Shown: piece by piece, positions 58,200 through 64,000 of the stretch
Position numbering within the stretch: the first letter of the stretch is position 1
Layout: the number at the start of each line of letters is the position of its first letter
DNA from: Whalleya microplaca
Taxonomy: Eukaryota; Ascomycota; Sordariomycetes; Xylariales; Xylariaceae
Assembly: GCA_022497155.1 (NCBI GenBank)
Contig: MU385772.1
Coordinates: 1 to 64,000 of the forward strand
Direction: 5' to 3'
DNA length: 64,000 bases
The notes under the pieces: model-generated
Seen by the model: only the letters and a program-made list of their open reading frames with translations
Database searches by the model: none
What the model was told of the DNA's origin: nothing
Made by a program: the position numbers and the translations under genes

Positions 58200-58904
58200 T
58201 TCTACATAAGGTGGCTTATATGACTGTTGAGCTCGGGAAACAATTCGTTGGCCTTACCGAAGACAGATACAGCCTCCTTGTTGAGGAGGTTGATATTGTG
58301 GTTTATAATTATTGGAGGCTCGATTTCGAAATAAGCGTATCATTTTCATCAGCTCCGTATCCTCAGTGGCGGCCATGGCTCGGAGGACCACAGCACCGGA
58401 TGCTCTGATCGAGGATCCATTGGCATCCGTCAACAACGGATATGGACAGTCGAAACTTGCAGCCGAGGGAATCCTCACAGCTGCGGCTAATCACTTGAAT
58501 ATCCCCGCAACTGCTGTGCGAGATTGCCAAATAGGAGGTCCAACCGCGAACGGCCAGTGGCCAGAGCAGCCGTGGATCTCTGCTCTACTGCGGACTCCGA
58601 AGACCGAAATACATGCCGGATCGAGTCGCATCGGTTGGTTGAATGCCTGTGGATGTCGTTTCCTCCATGTTGCACGACTTCATCTTGCAACGGGCCCAGA
58701 TACAGAACTAGTGACGGTTTTACAACATCTGTCACCCAAAGCCAGAGCCGTGGAATCTTTTGGTCAAGGGTAGCACGTGATATTCTCGATGTCCGCGATA
58801 CAATTCCACTAGAGGAATGGACGAAAAGGCTTAAAGATACCACAGATCTAACGGCTGATGGAATTGATAGGATGCCTGCATTGAAACCACTAGGTTACCA
58901 GTAA
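58200..58904 (+). pseudogene. Truncated NRPS-like terminal reductase (thioester reductase) remnant
   Basis: Reads FVGLTEDRYSLLVEEVDIVV and YWRLDFE, then after a deletion and frame change IIFISSVSSVAAMARR, GYGQSKLAAEGIL and WPEQPWISALLRTPKT. A further frame change leads to VARDILDVRDTIPLEEWTKR and MPALKPLGYQ. These are the successive landmarks of the NAD-binding terminal reductase of fungal NRPS-like enzymes (A-T-R architecture), including the catalytic Y-x3-K (YGQSK). In living enzymes this domain releases the carrier-bound acid as aldehyde or alcohol. The adenylation and carrier domains expected 2-3 kb upstream are absent, and at least two frame breaks are present. It is a dead 3-prime fragment. 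Confidence 0.8.
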
Positions 58905-59314
58905 GGAGGTTTAGGAAGATAGAGCAGAAACTACAATTTACGCAACAGACAGTGCTATGCAGAACTGTCAGCTGGAAGTGCCCACGGCAGATAGGATGAT
59001 GCTTGAGAGGTGGCTGCGCAGTTGGGAGCTATAAGCTTTGTTACACCCCGAGTGTCTAATTAGAAAGAGCTATAATTGACCATGGCGACTATAGCCGTTA
59101 GGTATAGAACAATACAGCCAAGGGTCTTGTTTTGAATCAACTACATGTAGGCTTTGAATTATCAAAAAGACTCTAAAGGGCTCCTACTGCCACTTCTAAG
59201 ACTGTCAGAGCAAGATAACTGTTATTGCTCATCTATAATAAGCTTCTGTGGCAATCTTCCCCGAGCTCAGACTACCACGGTCAGCTCTTCGTACTGAAGA
59301 GGTATCCCAAGCAA
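58905..59314. other. Short convergent intergenic region
   Basis: Nothing recognised between the reductase remnant and the kinase-like gene. Confidence 0.5.
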
Positions 59315-60796
59315 CTAGGTTACCGGATTCGGTGCCCCTTTACTCTCGTTTGGACCGAACCCTGTACTTTCATTACGCGAGCCAGCGTCTGCCTCAAAGC
59401 TTAAGTAGGACTTACTCGGGTTGAGATCACCCTTTGAGTCATACCCGTAGGATAAGTAGCCTCCGGATGTCTTCTCGTACGAGTTGTTTTCGAGTGTCTG
59501 CTGATATCCTCCTCTGTCAGCCTCAGGGGCGATGACCATGTTGTCACTGGCCCGATCAGCATACGCCGTAGCATAAGGAGGTCGCTGCCAAGATATATTG
59601 TAAGGCATCGACGGTCGCGAATGAGGTCTGGTGTAGTCACTAGTTCCATTTTCAGCTTCATTAGACGAAAGGAATCTCTTACTGAAAGCTGGACTGTAAC
59701 ACTGCTTTCGCCAAGGTAACACGATAGGGTCCTTTGCGAAGGTTACGCCGCGTGATTCTCTCCAACTAAGCCAATCATAGAGTTTGTTGCGAAGCGTGCT
59801 TGTTTCGCAGTCGAGTGTTGTCTTTACGGGCCAGGTACGCATGTCGTTGATCTCTTTAGTATTCAAGCGGTCCCGCGGTGGTCCTGACCGAGCTATATCT
59901 CTTGTGACGATATGATATAAGGCCCAGGTGGCCATCTTCAATTCATCATCAATATCCGTATCCTTCGAATTATCGACTGAGTTTGCCTTGCCGAAGTTGG
60001 TTAAAAGCAAATCGTCGGTCGCTGGGTCTACCTGCAGATTTTTGGGCTTTATATCACCATGAACTATGCCCATGTCGAAATGTAGGAAGTTAAGCGTATC
60101 GATCAGTTGTCCAAGCCACTTGAGTTTAAAAACCGGGGATGTATATACGATGTGTTGCGTAGTGAACCCAATGATCCGAGGCGACTCTGTATCGTGTACC
60201 ACAATCTCATTTAGGGGGAGGACATTTTGATGAGGGGGTATGGACGTGAGAACTTTGATTTGGTTCAACATGGAGTCTCGGGCATGTTGCGTAAGCCCAT
60301 AATGGAATAGCACCCGGTCTTCGAGGTTGCCTGTCGGCGCCACCAGGTCTTTTCCTGGCCCTAGTCGATCGACCTCTTGGAGGGCACTGATACAAACAGT
60401 TGGGCTGTCCTGGAAGGGTGAAGATTTGAGGCTCGGGAAATAGAGCTCGGATAGCGTGAAAGTCTCTTCGTATTTGTCTTCAGCCTCAATAGGGGGCAGT
60501 TCTGATAGATCGACGAATCTTTTTCGATCCATGATAATAGTTCGAGTGTTGGGCGCAATCAGGGGCTTGTATTTCTCCACGGCCTGATACACACGTCTTC
60601 GCGTAGCCTCTAACTGGCCCCCAGTGTCGTTGATGTCCAAACCATACTGATCCTTCGGTCCGACAAGAAAATAATCGCGACGTTGGTCGTAGTCCACAAC
60701 ACCGACTCTCGTTAAACCTTGATCGTAGGGGGTGTCCTTATTGAAAAGGAGAGCCCATCTGGCCTCGAGATCATTTAGCTTGGCCGAATCGGCCAT
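59315..60796 (-). CDS. Kinase-like protein, probable pseudokinase
   Basis: Intronless, 493 residues from ATG at 60796 (MADSAKLNDLEARW). Residues about 190-330 resemble the protein-kinase C-lobe found in many fungal kinase-like proteins: a helix LGQLIDTLNFLHFDMGI, then the catalytic loop VHGDIKPKNLQVD with D248, K250 and N253, then LLLTNFGKAN. The magnesium-binding DFG is NFG here (N267). No clear glycine-rich loop or VAIK lysine can be picked out in the N-terminal 180 residues. The last 150 residues are disordered and rich in Ser, Tyr, Gly and Asn. With the altered DFG, weak or no phosphotransfer is expected; a binding or scaffold role is possible. The frame is intact, so the gene is probably expressed. 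Confidence 0.65.
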   Translation of the reverse strand: MADSAKLNDLEARWALLFNKDTPYDQGLTRVGVVDYDQRRDYFLVGPKDQYGLDINDTGGQLEATRRRVYQAVEKYKPLIAPNTRTIIMDRKRFVDLSELPPIEAEDKYEETFTLSELYFPSLKSSPFQDSPTVCISALQEVDRLGPGKDLVAPTGNLEDRVLFHYGLTQHARDSMLNQIKVLTSIPPHQNVLPLNEIVVHDTESPRIIGFTTQHIVYTSPVFKLKWLGQLIDTLNFLHFDMGIVHGDIKPKNLQVDPATDDLLLTNFGKANSVDNSKDTDIDDELKMATWALYHIVTRDIARSGPPRDRLNTKEINDMRTWPVKTTLDCETSTLRNKLYDWLSWRESRGVTFAKDPIVLPWRKQCYSPAFSKRFLSSNEAENGTSDYTRPHSRPSMPYNISWQRPPYATAYADRASDNMVIAPEADRGGYQQTLENNSYEKTSGGYLSYGYDSKGDLNPSKSYLSFEADAGSRNESTGFGPNESKGAPNPVT

Positions 60797-62700
60797 AGTG
60801 AAGTAGAGGGTTATAGGTGAACGTCGAAAATTAGGATTCGGAATGCAGACAAAGGGGGTTTGCAAGATTTATAACCTGCGAAGTAGAAGAAGAGGCAACA
60901 GAGGAAGAATCTATGATGTGAGGAGGTGCAGGCGATGTCAGATTTTGCAATTCCCAGCTGGAAGATTTGGAGGAATTCACGACGGACAGACAGCTTAGGA
61001 ATCAGTGAGTACAGAGTTAATGTCCGAGCTTGCACTACTATCTTAGCTTCAGAACCTGGAAATTCTGCTTGATACTTGTTCACGTTGCCTTTCTTTGTTC
61101 TGCAATGGGACCCGAAAATACTTCAGGAAAGTACGTGGATACCTGAGAGAAGACTTTTGCTTGACTTGCTCAGTAAGTAGATTCTAAACTTGGCCAGCGA
61201 TACCAGTAGTAAGCATAGCTGCACGAATTACTTGCTCGGTGATGAGTGGTTTCCAAGCACCCTTTCCCAGATCCTCTCGAGAAAACGGGTGGCGCCTTGT
61301 CAATATGGCAACGAATCCAATGCTCACTTAAGAACATATATACAAGCTCGATGGATTGATATCTGTGCTTCGCGTTATACTACTACTACGTAGTGTATCT
61401 AGAAGTATAATTGATATCTTGGGGGGGTTAGCTCTACACCCCGATGCTACGACATGATCCTCCATGCAAGGAACACTACATACCTAGTAGTAGGTCTTTT
61501 CTGACTGTAGTACACAGGTTTCTTGATTATAACATAGGAATGGAATTACCCCTTTACATATCAATGAGAACCGCAATGGCAATCTCCCCAGACATATCAG
61601 CGAACCTTCATGTGACTGACTCGCATACATACTGCATCTGGCGTTACATCGTCTTGGGTCACCGATGCAACAGCAGCGTCTTACGTATCTATTAGAAACA
61701 ATGTTTCACTATATACTCCGTAGAACATACTTTACCGGTATTGGGCTTGAGGCTAGAATACCTACCTACTCCTTTTCGATTCTGTAGGCATCTACTTCTT
61801 GTAGTACCCATGAAAGATATTACAAGTATGTTAGCAAGGCGGCAAGTTAGGTATGTCCTGTACATGTAAACTGTAGTCACATAGAGGTAGGTGTCTGCTC
61901 CCGACTGCCCCAGCCCGTCCAGGGGAGCATCTGCAGAATAATGTAAGGCATGCATGTCGGGTACCTACCTAATTGGAAGACTGGATAGGAAGAATGATGT
62001 ACTATGTAAGGTACCGAATTGATCACAAATTACCGGCAACCTAAGCGAGGCGCTAGCATGTCCAATTGCTGGGATGTATGCAGTACGATTCGACTAGCGC
62101 TATCCCCCGCCACCAACCACAGCAGCTCAGCGCGCCTGCGTGCCTGACCCGCACCAGCTTTAGCGGTTGCCCCTGTTCACGGCCCGTGTCGGGAGTGGTG
62201 TGGTGGGAGGAAAGGCGCGCTTTTGACTGGCTACCCGAGTATGTATGTATGTATGTATGTAGGTATGTACATACATACACATATACCGGTACGCAGTACA
62301 TACACACTTACATACATAGTACTTATATGTATACCGATAATCTGCTAGACAGGCAACAGGCTACTGTAGATAAGCTTGAAAGACAATGAGTGGTGCTTCG
62401 GCGAAAGCCAATTCACATTCACATTCTCCAGCTTTTCCCGCACGTTGTGCCTGTCAGCCCGTGCTTTCTTCTCGACCCCGACAACCCAGACAACCCAGAC
62501 AACCCAGTTCGTCCTCGTGCAATAATAATCCGATAATATCATTTTTTTTCTATCTGGAAATATCCAATTCCACCCCCTCCTCAGCCCCTTTGCAGGCTGG
62601 ACTTGAATGTCCTCGTAGCCCGTCATTGCTCACGGTTACCTGCTTCGAAACCCGGCGTCTTCAACTGTCTTGGTCTCAACTGCGTCAACGCTGAGTCAAG
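60797..62700. other. Intergenic, divergent promoters, microsatellite
   Basis: 1.9 kb between two divergent genes. It holds a TATG/CATA microsatellite (62240-62325) and, close to 62701, CT-rich and cccagacaacccagacaa repeats typical of fungal promoters. No gene seen. Confidence 0.6.
62240..62325. repeat. TATG / CATA microsatellite, partly self-complementary
   Basis: About six tatg units (62240-62266) are followed directly by tacatacatacac and, after 20 bp, another catacatag run, so the halves could pair as a hairpin. Confidence 0.8.
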
Positions 62701-64000
62701 ATGGAGGAGAAACGCGCGGGCGGCGCCGCTGGAATCAGAACCAGCACCATTCCAAGGCCCACGTCGCGTCTCCCTCTACCGCGATCTAACCTGTCTCCCA
62801 CCGCTGCTCCCACCGCTGCTCCCACCGCTGCTCCCACCACCGCTCCGTCGGATTCACTGCAACCATCGCGAGGTCGTTCCACCCAGCCTGCGACCGCGAC
62901 TAATGTTCGGAATCCTCGTCTGCATGCGACGCCCTCGAGAGAGCAGCTCACCACTGCCTCAGCCTCAGCCTCAGCCTCAGCCTCAGCCTCTGCCTCTGCG
63001 TCTTCTACCCTTCGCAAGACACCCCAGAGAGCCGGTGCACCTCCCGTGAGCTCCCAAACCCATTCCCGAGACCTGAGCAGTGCAAATCGGAGCAAATCGC
63101 GTGAGCCCCGGCAGAGTGTCATACAGAGTCGCAAGGGGTCTATCGATGGGTCATTGAAGACACCCTCGGCACCTAGGAGGAAGCCGTCTGGTCAATTACC
63201 CAAAGTATCCCAGCCAGTGTCAATTCAGGAAGACCGCGCGTCAGATGAGAATGACGAGGGTGCCGTTTCGCTTCCCCCGCTAATAAGTTCGGCTGAGGAA
63301 GGCCTCACATTTGAAGCCCTTCTGTTTCAGCAGCAGAAGCCTCGGCCATCTCTCACCGAGAGAACAATTGAGACACTGTCACAATTACCCTCTTCACCGG
63401 CATTCAAGGGGCGTCGTGGCAGCTTTTTCGACAGCGATGGGCTGAGAAGGCCACCCTCGAAAGGCAGCGGAGTGGGATCAAGACCAAGCTCCAGACCAGG
63501 TTCTAGCTACCAATCAGATGGCTCAACTACACGCACCGCGAGATCATTGAGTCGACCTGGTTCAAGAGGTAGGCCCGGTTCGAGCTCTGGGCCGGCGGCA
63601 GACAACCTCTTCCATAATTTCCGAGCATCGACTACCACCTACAAACCGCCGCTGGCAACAGTTCGAGGAACACCGACAAAGCGCACGCCCGCTGTGAACA
63701 CGAACACCTTGAAGACTCCCACGAAGAAGCCCACGCCAAATTTGAGACCGCGGTCTACCTTGAGCAAAGTTCCTTCTCGACCTTCTCTGTCGGCTTCGTT
63801 GGGTCCTCGTTCACCTAGTCCTGAGAAGTATTCCGACTTCTCCGTCTCCAAGTATGGATCCAAGACAGTGACGTCACGGCCCCTGAAGCCAAGAGCTTCA
63901 CTGAACAGCCTATACAAGAAGCCTTCTATGTCGTCTCTAAGCAAGCCCCCGGCCTCCTCAGACTTGCCTCTGAGTTCCCCCCGCAAAGCATCGCTTGCCT
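62701..64000 (+). CDS. Ser/Pro/Arg-rich protein, N-terminal part (runs off the window)
   Basis: From ATG at 62701 (MEEKRAGGAAGIRTSTIPRP) the frame stays open to the last base, at least 433 codons. The protein is basic and disordered. It has an APTAAPTAAPT repeat near residue 40 and an alanine/serine repeat (about 63-byte tract of gcctca units, 62955-63000). Many Ser-Pro and Thr-Pro sites follow, including TPTKR and KTPTKKPTP, suitable for proline-directed kinases, and PSSPAFKGRRGSFF and SRPGSR motifs. Such N-termini are common in large cytoskeletal or cell-cycle proteins of ascomycetes, often ahead of a leucine-rich-repeat or motor domain, but none is visible here and I do not name it. The end is missing because the window stops. 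Confidence 0.75.
   Translation, partial: MEEKRAGGAAGIRTSTIPRPTSRLPLPRSNLSPTAAPTAAPTAAPTTAPSDSLQPSRGRSTQPATATNVRNPRLHATPSREQLTTASASASASASASASASSTLRKTPQRAGAPPVSSQTHSRDLSSANRSKSREPRQSVIQSRKGSIDGSLKTPSAPRRKPSGQLPKVSQPVSIQEDRASDENDEGAVSLPPLISSAEEGLTFEALLFQQQKPRPSLTERTIETLSQLPSSPAFKGRRGSFFDSDGLRRPPSKGSGVGSRPSSRPGSSYQSDGSTTRTARSLSRPGSRGRPGSSSGPAADNLFHNFRASTTTYKPPLATVRGTPTKRTPAVNTNTLKTPTKKPTPNLRPRSTLSKVPSRPSLSASLGPRSPSPEKYSDFSVSKYGSKTVTSRPLKPRASLNSLYKKPSMSSLSKPPASSDLPLSSPRKASLA

Noticed and set aside
24300..64000. tRNA or rRNA genes
   Set aside because: I looked for B-box sequences (GGTTCGAatCC) and cloverleaf-like spacing and found none convincing.

Overview
This is nuclear DNA of a filamentous ascomycete (Pezizomycotina). 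The genes have short introns (about 50 to 85 nt) with GT(A/G)NGT donors and CTRAC-like branch points, and they belong to typical mould families: fungal rhodopsin-type membrane protein, sugar porter, berberine-bridge-type oxidoreductase, NRPS-like reductase, PhyH dioxygenase. A 24 kb block at the left is extremely AT-rich, and its retrotransposon reading frames are riddled with stops. C-to-T / G-to-A differences between repeat copies there fit repeat-induced point mutation (RIP). The species cannot be named from sequence alone.

Bases 1-24,190 are a nested transposon graveyard. (i) A 3.1 kb long-inverted-repeat element (1-3132) has arms of about 1.1 kb that begin in CAG-rich ends; a solo-LTR-like repeat sits in its loop. 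(ii) A RIP-wrecked Ty3/Gypsy element (about 4999-16306) carries a solo LTR in its left LTR (TSD atagc). Its pol region holds two hAT-type elements in inverted orientation (11532-12924 and 13626-14811), each with an intact 8-bp TSD. (iii) A solo LTR (16323-16573) has a perfect TSD ctaga. (iv) A second Gypsy element (16818-24073) has 217-bp LTRs and sits inside another copy of the LTR-like repeat found in the loop of element (i).

Bases 24,300-34,400 are a sparse border zone. They hold an AT-hook protein gene, a Fot1/pogo-type Tc1-mariner element with 46-bp inverted repeats (27491-29737), and two divergent orphan genes each ending in a membrane segment. An assembly gap lies between homopolymer runs (32450-32657).

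Bases 34,400-64,000 are gene-bearing but partly decayed. In order: a SET-domain protein, a broken extended-SDR reductase, a PhyH-family dioxygenase, a sugar-porter transporter, a broken VOC/glyoxalase gene, a coiled-coil protein with an Rx4H (HEPN-like) motif, a secreted FAD-linked oxidoreductase, a fungal rhodopsin-type 7TM protein, the purine gene for GAR transformylase, a truncated NRPS-like terminal reductase, a kinase-like protein with an altered DFG motif, and the start of a Ser/Pro/Arg-rich protein that runs off the right edge.

The dioxygenase, transporter, FAD oxidoreductase, SDR, VOC and NRPS-like remnants are families that often share secondary-metabolite clusters. Because three of them are dead, I read 37-59 kb as the possible remains of such a cluster next to a transposon-rich, RIP-affected compartment. 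That is inference. The GAR transformylase and the right-edge gene look like core genome.
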